A DNA stretch of 64,000 nucleotides. Source: Leishmania infantum JPCM5. Its lineage: Eukaryota > Euglenozoa > Kinetoplastea > Trypanosomatida > Trypanosomatidae. Below, piece by piece: positions 46,785 to 57,556 of the stretch. The DNA is taken from contig NC_009409.2 in assembly GCF_000002875.2 (NCBI RefSeq), forward strand, positions 92,543 to 156,542, in the 5' to 3' direction. The stretch's first letter is position 1. The number at the start of each line of letters is the position of its first letter. The notes under the pieces are model-generated. The model saw nothing but the letters and a program-made list of their open reading frames with translations, was not told the DNA's origin and made no database searches. The translations under genes were made by a program, and so were the position numbers.

Positions 46785-49700
46785 CTACGAGTTTTCCACG
46801 GCCACATCTTCCGCGCATTGTGCTTGTCGGCGGCGCTCGCCGCCGCGCTTGATGGAGATCAAAATGTACCCGGCGATGGCCGCCAGCAGACCCAAGTAGG
46901 CGAACAAAAACGCGAGCCGCTGTCCCAGGGACACGGTCTTCGTGTCTGTGTCATCGCTGGAGTCTGTGGTGGAGCATGAGGAGGAGTCGGCGCTGCTGCG
47001 GCTCTGAGGCTCGCCGGCGTCGCTGCTGCCGCTGTCCTCGATCGCCGTCCCACAGGCGGAGATCACCTTTGTACGTTTGTTCCTGCAGAGACACTGGCCT
47101 TTCAAGGCGAGCCCGGAGGGGCACGCTGTGCTGGCTTCCATAGCGAGCGCCAACGGCGACAGTGCCACTGTCGATGGGGCCGCTGTCAGGTGCACGCCAT
47201 CCAGCGTCACGTGAATCACGTACGGTATGTGCTGCGCACCGGCTGGCAGGCCAAGGATGGCGTCTGGCAAAGCTGCCGCGAACGCCGTCGCCGCCGAAGG
47301 CCGTGCCGTCACGCGGCGCAGTAGCTGCAGCGACGAGGACTTTTTGGCCGTGGTCGGGTTCAACGTCACGTTCTCGTACACGTCGATCACGATCATCTCC
47401 GCCGGCTGGAACTGGCCTTGGAGCAGCAGCATCACCCCCGTCAAGTCGGCAGGCACCTCGCTCGAGTTCATCTTGTAAAAGAGATACGTGATTTCGTCCC
47501 GCTGCACCGATGAATTCGCGGCAGAGACAAAGAAGATGCACGTCTGCGCAGCCCCCGTTGTGGGGCCGAGGGAAGCGTCGAACACCTCCAGTGGTCGCGT
47601 GTAGCGGTTCAGCGGGCCGATGCTCAGCGACGCGGCACCGCCAAGTTGTGTCGCCGCATCGATCGCGAACGGCACCGACCCCCAGCCTGCGCTGTTGAAC
47701 GAGTATGCTAAAGATGCGTACGCGCCAGCCGGGACGGCGGCCATGGAGAGGGAGAAAGCCACGTCCTCCTTGTCGGGTGGAACGAGACCTCCGCACTCCT
47801 CAGCGGGCACGGCGTCCACAGTCGGCCACGGCTGTACCACCACATCCAAGTACTGGTTAACCGCTGGTGCGGCAGCGCCGCCCGTGGAGAAGCTGAAGGG
47901 CACCTCGTAGAGGGCGTTGCTGATGTAGCTGCAGAGCTTGTACTGCCCCGCGATGGGCACCCGAAAGGTGAGGTAGGTGGAGCCGTCGGTGCTAGGCGAG
48001 ACGCGCGACGACCCGGCAGCTGTCGGATGATATGGAGGCGTCTCGAGGACGGCCTCAGGCAGAACGCCGATATCTTCGCAGCTGTAGTCGCTGCGCACTA
48101 GGTGGTACGCGCCGGCATCGGCGTGGAAGCCTGACACTTGCACTGTGATCGGCAGGCCCGTGTACACCTGCGCCGCCATGCGTGTTGGCGTCGCCACATG
48201 CCACGACGTCGCCAGCATAATCTCACCGCTTGTCTCATTGCGCACATCCGAGAGGACGCCGCGGTGCTGCAGGCCGGTGAGACACTCACCGATGCGGGTG
48301 TACATGTCTGTCTGAATCGCCGCCGCTAAGCCCGTCATGCGCATAGCCACGATCGGGCCGAGAGCGTCTATCGAGAGCAGCTCGGTGGAGTAGAAGTGTA
48401 GACACGAGGCGAGCTGCAGCTTGAGAGCCATGATGCACGACGGGCTCGCCAGCGCACTCGTTGTGGCGCAGTCTGGAATCGCCGAGAAGTACGGCGTGGC
48501 TGACGCCCCCAGGGGGTAGAGGGAGTACGTGCACGAGGTGCGTGGACTGTCCGCCTCTAGTGGGTTCAGCGAGCGGGCCGTCGCGTACACCTCCATCGTG
48601 GTGGGCTCCTGGATCGACTTGCTTTGGAGAACGTCGTACTCAAAGACGCCATCATCGTCGGCGCAACGGGTGATCATAGGAATGCGGGCCCCGCCGCCGG
48701 CAGAGGCAGAGATGGACCACGACGTGGCCAGGTCACCCGGCAGCAGGTTTGACACGTTCAGCTGCATCTGCAGCGAGAGCGCGATGGCCGGGAAGCTGGT
48801 GCCGCACGCGGGGGTGAAGGTCGGTGGCTGCATCGGCACAGCAACAAGCTGCAGGATCGCCATCGTCGTGTGCGTCGCGTGCAAATCGTCTGCGTAGGTG
48901 CAACTCACCGTGTAAGCGCCAGGCTCGCTCAGAACAGCGGAGAAAACGCCTTCTGCCACCGCGTCCTGCATCACGGCGTCGCGGTACACCGACAGCGCAA
49001 CTGGTGTCCCGAGCGGCGCAGTGCAAGTTACGTTGGCGGGGCGGTGGTGGGCGATGGAGGCGTCGGGCAAGATGGTGGGCGGCGTCGCTGGCACCACCTC
49101 ATAGACGACCTTCTCCGCCGACTCGATGCCCTCCACGTGCAACGCGCGAATGTCGAGCTCGCTGGTGCCGATGGCGGTCCATGGGAAGAGAAGCGTGCCG
49201 AGCGACTGCCAGTCCGTAGACTGATTCACGTACATGTAGTACGTCGCTGGTGGCTGCGGGTCGCTCACGAGCACGGTCACACCGCCGACGTAGGTGCCAG
49301 AGGGCGGGTAAACATTTAGAGGTGGTGCCGTGATGTCAACCTTGTAGCTGGCGGACACTAAGTAGGTGCTGTTCACCACCGCCACGACGCTCGTCGACCT
49401 CTCCACGCGGAAGGCGCCGCCGGTGTAGGTGGTGGGATTCATAAAGTCGTCGGCCCAGAAGAGGAGCACCTCACTGGCATTTGTGATGCCCTGCAGCTCT
49501 ACGAAGATAGGGTGAGAGTACACAACGGCATCGCTAGGAATGAACTGTATCGAGGCGGCCGGGGTCGAGGTCGCGGCCGGCGTCACGGTGTACCGCGCCT
49601 GCGCGCGCATCGGCTCCGCCGTCTCGTACCTCACGTACGTCTTCACAGTCGTCGACTGCTCAAGCAAGAGCGGCTGTGTGTACACGGGCGACCTTGCCGA

Positions 49701-50228
49701 TGCGATGGCCTCAGCACCGAGCACGTAGTGGATGCTGCACGGCCGAGGGTGGCAGCTGATAGCCAGGTAGCTGCTGCTGCCATCGGCCGCCCTCTTAGTC
49801 CCGCTCACCGGCCAGAACTGCACCGTCGGCGCCGCCAAAGATCTCGCCGTGCAGACCGCCCTGACCGCGCAAAACTGGTAGGCACCAACGGGGGTTGCGG
49901 CGAAGCAGCCGAGTCGCCCCAGTCCGCCTGCGTCGCGGCAGTAGTTGTGGTTTCCAACGCCGGTGGCAGAGTCCAGCGGGACCTCGTGGCTGTTTGGCGT
50001 CTGCGAGGACCGCAACTGGCACGGAATGCCGCCCTCGGTCACGTGAACCGTACCGCGGAAATCCTGTCCGTCAGGGAGGTAGTACACATGCGCGAGGCTG
50101 CCGCACGCGGAGCCGGCAGCAGCGGCGCGAGCCGCGTTGGCGGGCTCCACAGCCGCGCCGCCGAGGAGCAGCAGCGCCGCCGCGGCAAGCGTAATCACCG
50201 CGCCGGCCACAGACGTAGGGGTGCACAT
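46785..50228 (-). CDS. Type I surface-type membrane protein with beta-sandwich repeats
   Basis: This encodes 1147 residues from the ATG at 50228. Residues 1-32 form a signal peptide (hydrophobic VITLAAAALLLLGGAA, likely cut after PANA). The ectodomain has many Cys and several N-glycosylation sequons (NAS, NST, NQS, NVT, NVS, NET, NSS). Three consecutive units between about residues 130 and 395 share a pattern of P-x-S-G/A..Y near the start, a Y/W-containing strand, and a closing S/A-x-Y-x-V, as in chitobiase/hexosaminidase C-terminal (Fn3-associated) repeats; the clearest is PPSGTYVGGVTVLVSD. Two Cys-containing Ig-like segments (PACGTSFPAIALSLQM and EECGGLVPPDKEDVAFSLSM) also resemble each other. 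A membrane segment near the C-terminus (LAFLFAYLGLLAAIAGYILI) precedes a short basic tail. It is probably at the surface or flagellar membrane; no known family name is assigned. Confidence 0.86.
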   Translation of the reverse strand: MCTPTSVAGAVITLAAAALLLLGGAAVEPANAARAAAAGSACGSLAHVYYLPDGQDFRGTVHVTEGGIPCQLRSSQTPNSHEVPLDSATGVGNHNYCRDAGGLGRLGCFAATPVGAYQFCAVRAVCTARSLAAPTVQFWPVSGTKRAADGSSSYLAISCHPRPCSIHYVLGAEAIASARSPVYTQPLLLEQSTTVKTYVRYETAEPMRAQARYTVTPAATSTPAASIQFIPSDAVVYSHPIFVELQGITNASEVLLFWADDFMNPTTYTGGAFRVERSTSVVAVVNSTYLVSASYKVDITAPPLNVYPPSGTYVGGVTVLVSDPQPPATYYMYVNQSTDWQSLGTLLFPWTAIGTSELDIRALHVEGIESAEKVVYEVVPATPPTILPDASIAHHRPANVTCTAPLGTPVALSVYRDAVMQDAVAEGVFSAVLSEPGAYTVSCTYADDLHATHTTMAILQLVAVPMQPPTFTPACGTSFPAIALSLQMQLNVSNLLPGDLATSWSISASAGGGARIPMITRCADDDGVFEYDVLQSKSIQEPTTMEVYATARSLNPLEADSPRTSCTYSLYPLGASATPYFSAIPDCATTSALASPSCIMALKLQLASCLHFYSTELLSIDALGPIVAMRMTGLAAAIQTDMYTRIGECLTGLQHRGVLSDVRNETSGEIMLATSWHVATPTRMAAQVYTGLPITVQVSGFHADAGAYHLVRSDYSCEDIGVLPEAVLETPPYHPTAAGSSRVSPSTDGSTYLTFRVPIAGQYKLCSYISNALYEVPFSFSTGGAAAPAVNQYLDVVVQPWPTVDAVPAEECGGLVPPDKEDVAFSLSMAAVPAGAYASLAYSFNSAGWGSVPFAIDAATQLGGAASLSIGPLNRYTRPLEVFDASLGPTTGAAQTCIFFVSAANSSVQRDEITYLFYKMNSSEVPADLTGVMLLLQGQFQPAEMIVIDVYENVTLNPTTAKKSSSLQLLRRVTARPSAATAFAAALPDAILGLPAGAQHIPYVIHVTLDGVHLTAAPSTVALSPLALAMEASTACPSGLALKGQCLCRNKRTKVISACGTAIEDSGSSDAGEPQSRSSADSSSCSTTDSSDDTDTKTVSLGQRLAFLFAYLGLLAAIAGYILISIKRGGERRRQAQCAEDVAVENS

Positions 50229-52480
50229 GGTTCGTGGATAAATGCGGGGAGTCACCACGCTCCACCGAAAAGGAAAACAGTCAAGAGAAGTAAATGGGGA
50301 GGGGAGAAGAAGGGGGAGCCGCGCAACAACGGCAAAAGACGTGTAAAACGAGACAGGCAGGGGTAGGGGGCTCCCACCGAGAACAGCAGCGCTGCAAGCG
50401 GCTGCCTCACTTGGCTTGTCAACTTCCCCCGTGAGTCGAAGACGAGATCCAGACGAAGAACGAGCAGCGGCCTCAGAGGGACGAGGCGGGTACGCTGCAG
50501 GACGCACACGCAACAACCGGCACAGCAACGCCAGACCAAACAGGGCAGAACCGACACGAAAAGGCAACAAAGAGCGAAGGCAAGCGGAAGACAGAGGGAG
50601 AGGGAGAAAGAGGGTCGATGAAGAAAGGAAAGGAGTCGCAGACACGCACGCACACACACACACACACACGGGCGGGCGCCGTTGCACGGAAGCCAGGGCA
50701 AGCAGGTGAGCGAGAGAAGAAAACGAAGCGGAAGATGTAAGAGAGAGAAGAGCGGCAATGAAAGAGGCAAGAGAGGTCAAGGCGGCCAACGCCAACGAAA
50801 ACGCCGAAAGGGGAGGGGGAGGGGAACGCTGCGGGCGCTGTTCCGTTTGGACTCGACAGGAAGTAAGGCAAGCAAGGAATACGAGGGAACCAAGCGAAGG
50901 GAGACGGGTGCGATGCGCTCTGGGTTGTGGGTTTGGGGTGTGGACGGCGGCGGATGCCGGAGTCTGTCGAGAGCAGGCGCCTGCGCGTGTACCTGGATGC
51001 CTTCGAGTACAACAATCGCCGAGGTGTCTTATCCAGCACAGGGGGGGAGGGGAAGGGAAAGGAGGAAGATGGAAGAAGGAGGGCGCGTGTTTAAAGTAAA
51101 ATCTCACAAAACAAAGGAAGAGCAAGTGCGACAGGAAAGCCAACAAGAAGAAAAATGCTTTATTTGCCGAAGAGAGAGAGAGACAGGAGAACGTGCGGCC
51201 ACGTTCACACAACGCACACACACACACACGACGCACCTTCGATTCGTGCGTAGAGACTTGTATACGCGTAGGTGCGCCTGTGCTTCGACTTTCCAACCGA
51301 CGCCTTGCCCAGTACAGCCTCTCCTTCGCTCTCGCGTACTCACACACACGCACACACACTCAATATCTGCGTGCTATATAATATATATCGGTTGTTCCTC
51401 TTTCAGCACTGAGCTGCTCTATTCGTTTTCGTTCCGCGCTCGCTCCAGGTATGCCCCTCCTGTCTCCTCACTCTTTTATGCTGCCGCTTCCTCTTGTGTT
51501 ACACCACGGCGTCGTAATGCCACTCACATGTGCGCGCACGCAGGAAAAACACACGCACCTTCTGGCACGCAGCGGCGGCACGGGGAGGGGAGAGGAGGTG
51601 TGTTTGATGGCTGTGTCTTCTCGCTACAGGGGAAGAGGGGTACGGGCAGGGAAGGGGACGTCTTCGCGACGCCCAAGCTGTCGAATGGAATGCGAAGAGA
51701 GAGAGAGATCGAGCAAGAGGCGAAATAAGGAGATTCGACTGCGTAGACGCGCTCGTCCGTCTCCAGGTGGTTTGGCCGCCTCCGTGATGCGGGAAGCAAT
51801 CGAGAGGTCTCGATAGATTGTCGCGTGTGCAAACGGATAAAAACGACCGAGTGCGCACTTGCAGGCGTGCTGTGCGTTCGTGAGTGTGCAGATGCTAAAC
51901 GGGCGAAGATGACAACAGAGAGGGAGCGAGGGATGAGATGATGGTGGAGTTCAGTAGCGTGGCCACCCCAGTGATCACCAAAGTGTGTCCAACCGTCCAT
52001 CTGCGCACCGCCAAAGGCAATCACGAGAGAAGAGAGAAGATGAAGCTCCCCGTGAGCGGCAGACAAGACGCTACACCGTACGCTATCAGCGTTGCGTCAT
52101 GGCGTGATGGCCACCTGCTGGGGCGACAGCTGCCGGGCGGAGAGGAGGAGAAGCACATCGAAAGCCATTTCGCTGCCATCAAGCAGGCCATCCTCGACCG
52201 GTAGATGTGTTTTCTGCGGCTCACGTGTTCTTCTCGCTGTATGTCTAAAGCGCCGAGAGAGAAGAAAAACGGCGAGGAGAAAGGGGGCACGCCGTGCACC
52301 GCAGATGCTGTTGTGCTCCAAGGATGAAGAAGCTATCGAGAGCCCAGCGAGAGCGAGACAGTAACACAAGGGCAGAGAGCCATCACGGAGCGCGCACGCA
52401 CACAGTCGCACACATTCGCATTGCCGTCTCGTTTTTGGAGGGCGATAAGAGAGAAGAGGGTGGAGAGAGAGGAGAGGAGC
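50229..52480. other. Intergenic spacer, 2.25 kb, no gene seen
   Basis: No frame with protein-like texture is accepted. CA tracts lie near 50651-50668 and 51212-51228, an AT patch at 51375-51388, and long purine-rich stretches in between. It should contain the 3' UTR of the 1691-residue protein gene and the long pyrimidine-rich leader of the membrane protein gene. Confidence 0.55.
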
Positions 52481-55400
52481 TCAAACCGACATGCGAGATG
52501 ACTCCCACAGCGACATCAAGTCCCGCTGCACCGCCCACTCGGACGGATCCGCCGTTGCCGTCGTTGTGTGCTCGATCGACGCAATGGGCGTGCGCCCGGC
52601 CCCGCCACGCTCGCTGCGCGATACAGATATCGATCGAGTGCGGCCTTCACCGAGAGAGCGAGTAAGCGCAACGCCCGTGCTTCGCTGATCCGATGAGTGG
52701 CGCGGGCGGGTAAGCACCAGTCCCTCAGGGTTGCTGTGCTGCCGTCTCGCAAAGTCCGTTGGCGATTCCACGTGCCGTGGCAGCGTCGCAGTGATTTCAC
52801 TCTCGCGCCGTCCGCCATGTCGCTGTGCCTCCTCAGACGCAACTGCGTCGTTGTTTTCGTGCTGGCGGCTGTCCGCCAGGCGCATCGCACGCGCCTCCTG
52901 CCGCCGTACGTGATCTGCAAGCGACTGCGCATCCTCGCGACGGCTCGCTCGTATCAACTGTGACAGCAACGCCGCCTCTGCTGACTGTGCTGCCTCGCGC
53001 CTCAGCTGCGACGTGTGATGGGCAGCGGCAGTTGCTCGTCGGATCCCTTCCTCGATCGCTGTCGTGCCCTGACTTGCACTCTGTGCAAGAGGAAATGGGC
53101 GACGCCGCCGCCGCTCCACCAGGGCCGCCTGACGACGCGTTCGAAGTTCCTTTGCACCCGCCCAGACTTCGTTCCACGCCTCCTCGTGGACGCGCAGCGC
53201 CAGACGCGCCTCCTGCCGCGCCGCGTCCTCGGCGGACCACCTCTGCGTCTCGTATGTGTTGATCTGCACCATGGCGCCCACCAGCTCGCCCTCCAGCAGT
53301 TCCAGTGTCTCCGTCCATCCCTGCTGCAGCCGACTAACATTGTGGCTAAGGTGCCGCGTAGAGTAAGTGAGGGCATGCGTCCGCTCGTGGGCTGCCTGCG
53401 CCAGCTGTGCGTCTCTCGCGTGCTCGAGAGCCCCGCGCTCCCGCATCTCCGCCGACGCCGGCGCCGCCGCGTTCCCGAGGCAGCTGTTGGTCAAACGCAG
53501 TGACCGGCGATGTTCCTGTTGGCGTTGCTGCCGCTGCTGCTCGTGCGCAAAGCAAAGGCGGCGGCGGGCAAGGAAGCCGCGGCCGGTCTCTTGAAGGCAC
53601 CGCACGGCCGTCTCGCGCAGCTCCGCGCAGCACGACCGTATCGCCGCCACGGCGGCAGATCTCAGGAAAACGGCACTCACCCCAAGCACCACACCGCCAT
53701 CGCTGCAGCAGGGTACCTCTGTGAGCGCCAGTAAGCACAGCTCGCGGTGCCGTGCCTGACGTTGCAGATGACGCACTCGATTCAGAAACTCGGCGGCCGC
53801 GTCGTCAGGCGCCATGGCACGCATGCGTAGCCGTGGCGTGCGTACAGGAGCGCTGGAGGCGGAGTCGGTTACCGTGCGCGCAGTGCTCTCGCTCAGAAAA
53901 GTCTCTCGGCCCTCCACGGTTGCCGAGCTAGTGGTCGCTGTATTGTGTGATGACGCTTTCATAGACGGACGCCACTGCGCGTACGACGTTAACAGCGGCA
54001 CCGCACACACCTTCGCAAACACAGGCACCGGGCACACGTGGCAGTGGCAGAGGCGAGACCAGAAGAACAAGGCGAGTAGAAGCGGATCGCGCTCATGCAG
54101 ATGTGTCGCCAGGGCGTCGTCGCGCGTCAGCGCCACCCTCGGCGCAGGTGTGGGGGGAACTGGTGCTTCGTGGGGAAGCACAGGCTCGAGGAAAGGGTAG
54201 GCACCTGGTGAGCTCCGCTGGTGCTGGTCCAAGTCGCCGGCATCCGGCAAAGACCCCCAGCTCGCAGTCTCCGCTAGGACGGGAACGGCGAGGATGACAT
54301 ACCAGAAGTCGGACGCCAGAGAGGCGGTGTGGTCGTCACGATGACCGACATTCATCGCTATGTTAGCAATGGAACTGCGGCTGCGGTGACGATGAGCGAG
54401 TATGGACTGCAGGGCTGCGTGGGCAGAGAACGGGGTTAGCGTAGGTGAAGCACTCATCCCCTCCTCTCCACCACGGCCGCGATCCACATGATGCAGTGGG
54501 CTCTGCACCATCCGTGCTTCGCCCCTCCCCTCACCTTCGGGTGAGATGCCGGCGGAGGTCCAAGACGCGCACCGTTTGCTCACGTCACCTATGATCTGCT
54601 GCATCGCTAGCGTGGCGCCCGTCACGCAGAGGCGTGCAGCGGTAAAGATGTCAACAGCAAGGCAGCGCACAGATAGTCTAAGAGGGGGGTGTAGACCACA
54701 CGGGAAGGTGAGCAAAAGAGCTCCATCACACGCACTGCTGTCGGCAGACGCCGTGCCCTCCCACGTGCACACCACCTCTGCCGCCCGCATGGCTGTGTCG
54801 ACCACTTCGCTGGCTGTTGCCTGACGCGCCGATGCCGCCAGCGCCTGAAGCTGCTCCGTGAGTATGCACTGCACCGCTTCCGGTGAAGACAAAGGCGGCG
54901 CCGCGGAGACATCGACGCCGATACACCTGGACGTTACTGCCTCCAGAATGTGCGCCAGCTCCGATAGCACAGGGATATCACATGTGGTGTCAGCGAAGTC
55001 GTAAGCACCGGCAGCGGTGTGAGGGGTGACAATGGTGCCTTTCCCTCGCTGCTTCGCCGATGGCATCATGACCCGCGTCGCAATCTCGCGCACCTCTGCG
55101 GCTACTCTGCCCAGTCGAAGTGCTGTGGTGATGGGTGCAGTCGATGCGGCGGAGAGCTCATCAAGCCAGCTGTCCACCTCCAGCTCCACTCCTTCGTAGC
55201 ACGCCTCGCGTTGCAGGGCGCCGACAAGCCGATCGCGTACAGCCATGGCGGCGTGGCAGCGTACGTACGCGGCGTACCACTTCGTAAGGCCGCATCCGCA
55301 CCCTTCGTGACGCTCCCCGTGTGCGTCGGGCATGTGAGCATGTTGCTCCTGTCCCGCCGTGTCTTCGATATCGGCGGTGGCAGCAAGTGTGAGGGTGCGC

Positions 55401-57556
55401 GCCTCCGCAGCGACGCGGCCATCAACGTGAAGGGCTGCGTTGATGAGATACATCAGCGTGCGCACCACCAGTCCGCCAAGGTGCGCCACTAGAGTGCGCT
55501 GCATCTGCATCGCGCCGGCGCAGTTTAAGGCATGCCGCGTTGCCACTGAGGTGGACTGGACACCCTCGCGTGCCGCCACTGTCGTCAACGCGGCGACAAG
55601 CTCACTCGCTGGCAGGCGCAGAAGCTGGGCGGCAGCGCTCAGCGCCGGCAGTGAGTTGGAGGAGACCGCTGCAGGGCCGCCGCTGGACCCCCTCTGTGAT
55701 GTGAATGTCAGCGAGGCGAGATACAGCACACTGTAGGCGAGCTCATGCAGGCCCGTCTGCTGCTCGGCTGTGAACTGGAGGGTGTCCATACAGGCGTCAA
55801 GCTCTGCCAAAGACACGTGAGCATGCGAAGGAGTAGAGGAAGATGTTGCATGCACCTGCGCGGCAGTCAGAGTCAACGCTGCCGCGTGTGCCGCGCACCA
55901 CGGCAGTTGCAAGTAGTCTGGCTCTGGTATGAAGCGAGATCCGTCGGCCAACCAACCAAGCGCCGCAGCGGGCGCAAACGCTGCCACTCGCCGCGCACGC
56001 CCCCGTAGAAAGCGATAGCGGCGCTGCAGCTCTGGTGGCTCGCAGCGCCTGCCATCCTCCTCGCACTCCTCGAGCACCACTTCCAACGCGTCAACCACAA
56101 CGCTCGAGTTCGCTTCACCGCGGTCACAGATATGTCTTCCCGGCAAACTGCCAACGGGTCGCAGTGCGTCCAGAAGATAGAGCGCTGCCCTGAGTCTCCG
56201 CACATATGAGTCACTCTGAGTAGCAGAAGCGGGCGTGGTGCTACCCCGCACATCCGCGGCGTGACGGAGCACCAGTCCTCTGCGATGCCGCAGCGTCGCC
56301 TGCCGCTCCCCACAGCAAAGAACAGTCTGCGACGGTAGGCGCGCCCATCGGCGCAGGAGATGTTGCGACACCTTCGCAGCCCATGCCTCGAAGCTGTGGT
56401 CGAATGCGTTGCCTCCCTCTTCCTCGGGTGGCGCAGACGGCGATGTCACCAACTGCGTCGTCTCAGCTGGCGAGCGAGTCCCTGGGAGGCGTGTCGACGG
56501 TGGTGCTGCCGGCAACGAAGGCACCGCCGACACGTACACGTCTGCAGCCAGCGCCTCCTCGTATTGGGTAAAGTCGCTCCCCTCTGCAAAGATGCAGGCG
56601 CTGCTGTCCAGGATGGAAAGAGGCGAGGCTACGGTATCGTGCACCGTCCGCTGCCGCTGCTGCTGCAGCAGAGCGTAGACAAGCGCGCCACACGTCGGCG
56701 ACTCACGAAGCAGGACCTCCAGCGCAGCTGACGCTGCAGCCATCACCTCCGCAGCATCGGCCGGCACACCCCCGCTTGCAACTCTGCGCACCAGAAGAAG
56801 ATCAGCGCTTGTGTTGAGCGGCACGACAGCCGCGGCATTCACGCACACGTAGAGGGGTGTGACAAGAATGTCGTGCAGCATCCAGTCCTGCGATGCCGTC
56901 GGCCTCGAGGATGCGGTTGCGCACTGCCGCGGAGGTGTGTGATCGGCTGCCGCGGTGCCTGAGGAGACGGAGATGCAGGCCCAGAGAGCGGCGCGGCACA
57001 TCGCCAGCTGCTCTGCAGGTAGCGGCTCCAGCGTGAAGCACCAGCGTACCGGAGAAAAGGGGGTAGAAGCCGCTTCCGTATCACTGCAGGCGGACACGGC
57101 CGCTCGCCAGCTGGCATCGACCTCGTACGCGATACACCAGTGCCCGCCACGCAACGCTGATTGGTGGGCGCAAGCGTCGTCTTCCGGGTTTTCTGTCGTG
57201 CTCAAGAGATGGCCACGTGAAGCGCTGCGGTTCCGCAATAAGTATGCCTGCGCGCTCGACACGGACACAAACTGACGTGTCGTGGACGGTGCCACGTACA
57301 CGAGGAGCTGATGATGCCTGCCATCGGTGGACTGCCGTCGCCATTTCACAGATCTGTCCGCGTACAGCCGAGGGCTGCGCGCACGGGGCGACACTCCCTC
57401 ATCATCGAGAATACCACTACCGCTGCCTCTCCTGCCAGGATACTCAACGAGTTGAGATGGCGATGTTGACGAGGAAGTAGCATTGAGGGAAGAGGAGGAT
57501 ACCGAGATGGCGCTGTGCGGACTTGATGCGTAACGCGCTTCGCCAGTAATAGACAT
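52481..57556 (-). CDS. Very large protein with IQ-like motif and coiled-coil tail
   Basis: This encodes 1691 residues from the ATG at 57556, the first in-frame ATG; the frame above it begins with GTG. The first 110 residues are Ser-rich and disordered. Residues 110-1200 look globular and mostly helical but match no family I know; a TRAPP, dynein or kinase motif is not seen. Near residue 1315 an IQ-like motif occurs (CLQETGRGFLARRRL), which could bind calmodulin or centrin. It is followed by Gln/Arg-rich coiled coil with HLSHNVSRLQQGWTETLELL and a further Arg/Ala/Glu helix (about 1370-1600). The C-terminus is Ser/Arg-rich. In transcription order this is the first gene of the visible cluster. 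A flagellar or cytoskeletal role is plausible but not shown. Confidence 0.85.
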   Translation of the reverse strand: MSITGEARYASSPHSAISVSSSSLNATSSSTSPSQLVEYPGRRGSGSGILDDEGVSPRARSPRLYADRSVKWRRQSTDGRHHQLLVYVAPSTTRQFVSVSSAQAYLLRNRSASRGHLLSTTENPEDDACAHQSALRGGHWCIAYEVDASWRAAVSACSDTEAASTPFSPVRWCFTLEPLPAEQLAMCRAALWACISVSSGTAAADHTPPRQCATASSRPTASQDWMLHDILVTPLYVCVNAAAVVPLNTSADLLLVRRVASGGVPADAAEVMAAASAALEVLLRESPTCGALVYALLQQQRQRTVHDTVASPLSILDSSACIFAEGSDFTQYEEALAADVYVSAVPSLPAAPPSTRLPGTRSPAETTQLVTSPSAPPEEEGGNAFDHSFEAWAAKVSQHLLRRWARLPSQTVLCCGERQATLRHRRGLVLRHAADVRGSTTPASATQSDSYVRRLRAALYLLDALRPVGSLPGRHICDRGEANSSVVVDALEVVLEECEEDGRRCEPPELQRRYRFLRGRARRVAAFAPAAALGWLADGSRFIPEPDYLQLPWCAAHAAALTLTAAQVHATSSSTPSHAHVSLAELDACMDTLQFTAEQQTGLHELAYSVLYLASLTFTSQRGSSGGPAAVSSNSLPALSAAAQLLRLPASELVAALTTVAAREGVQSTSVATRHALNCAGAMQMQRTLVAHLGGLVVRTLMYLINAALHVDGRVAAEARTLTLAATADIEDTAGQEQHAHMPDAHGERHEGCGCGLTKWYAAYVRCHAAMAVRDRLVGALQREACYEGVELEVDSWLDELSAASTAPITTALRLGRVAAEVREIATRVMMPSAKQRGKGTIVTPHTAAGAYDFADTTCDIPVLSELAHILEAVTSRCIGVDVSAAPPLSSPEAVQCILTEQLQALAASARQATASEVVDTAMRAAEVVCTWEGTASADSSACDGALLLTFPCGLHPPLRLSVRCLAVDIFTAARLCVTGATLAMQQIIGDVSKRCASWTSAGISPEGEGRGEARMVQSPLHHVDRGRGGEEGMSASPTLTPFSAHAALQSILAHRHRSRSSIANIAMNVGHRDDHTASLASDFWYVILAVPVLAETASWGSLPDAGDLDQHQRSSPGAYPFLEPVLPHEAPVPPTPAPRVALTRDDALATHLHERDPLLLALFFWSRLCHCHVCPVPVFAKVCAVPLLTSYAQWRPSMKASSHNTATTSSATVEGRETFLSESTARTVTDSASSAPVRTPRLRMRAMAPDDAAAEFLNRVRHLQRQARHRELCLLALTEVPCCSDGGVVLGVSAVFLRSAAVAAIRSCCAELRETAVRCLQETGRGFLARRRLCFAHEQQRQQRQQEHRRSLRLTNSCLGNAAAPASAEMRERGALEHARDAQLAQAAHERTHALTYSTRHLSHNVSRLQQGWTETLELLEGELVGAMVQINTYETQRWSAEDAARQEARLALRVHEEAWNEVWAGAKELRTRRQAALVERRRRRPFPLAQSASQGTTAIEEGIRRATAAAHHTSQLRREAAQSAEAALLSQLIRASRREDAQSLADHVRRQEARAMRLADSRQHENNDAVASEEAQRHGGRRESEITATLPRHVESPTDFARRQHSNPEGLVLTRPRHSSDQRSTGVALTRSLGEGRTRSISVSRSERGGAGRTPIASIEHTTTATADPSEWAVQRDLMSLWESSRMSV

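Noticed and set aside
46132..46899. 255-codon plus-strand frame and its minus counterparts
   Set aside because: They run across the block of N, so continuity is not real.
49512..50366. 284-codon plus-strand frame
   Set aside because: Antisense shadow of the membrane protein gene, His/Arg-rich with no domain-like texture.
50252..51359. N-terminal extension of the membrane protein frame
   Set aside because: Frame is open to 51359, but the extension is UTR-like Ser/Leu/Cys/Pro sequence and would bury the clear signal peptide.
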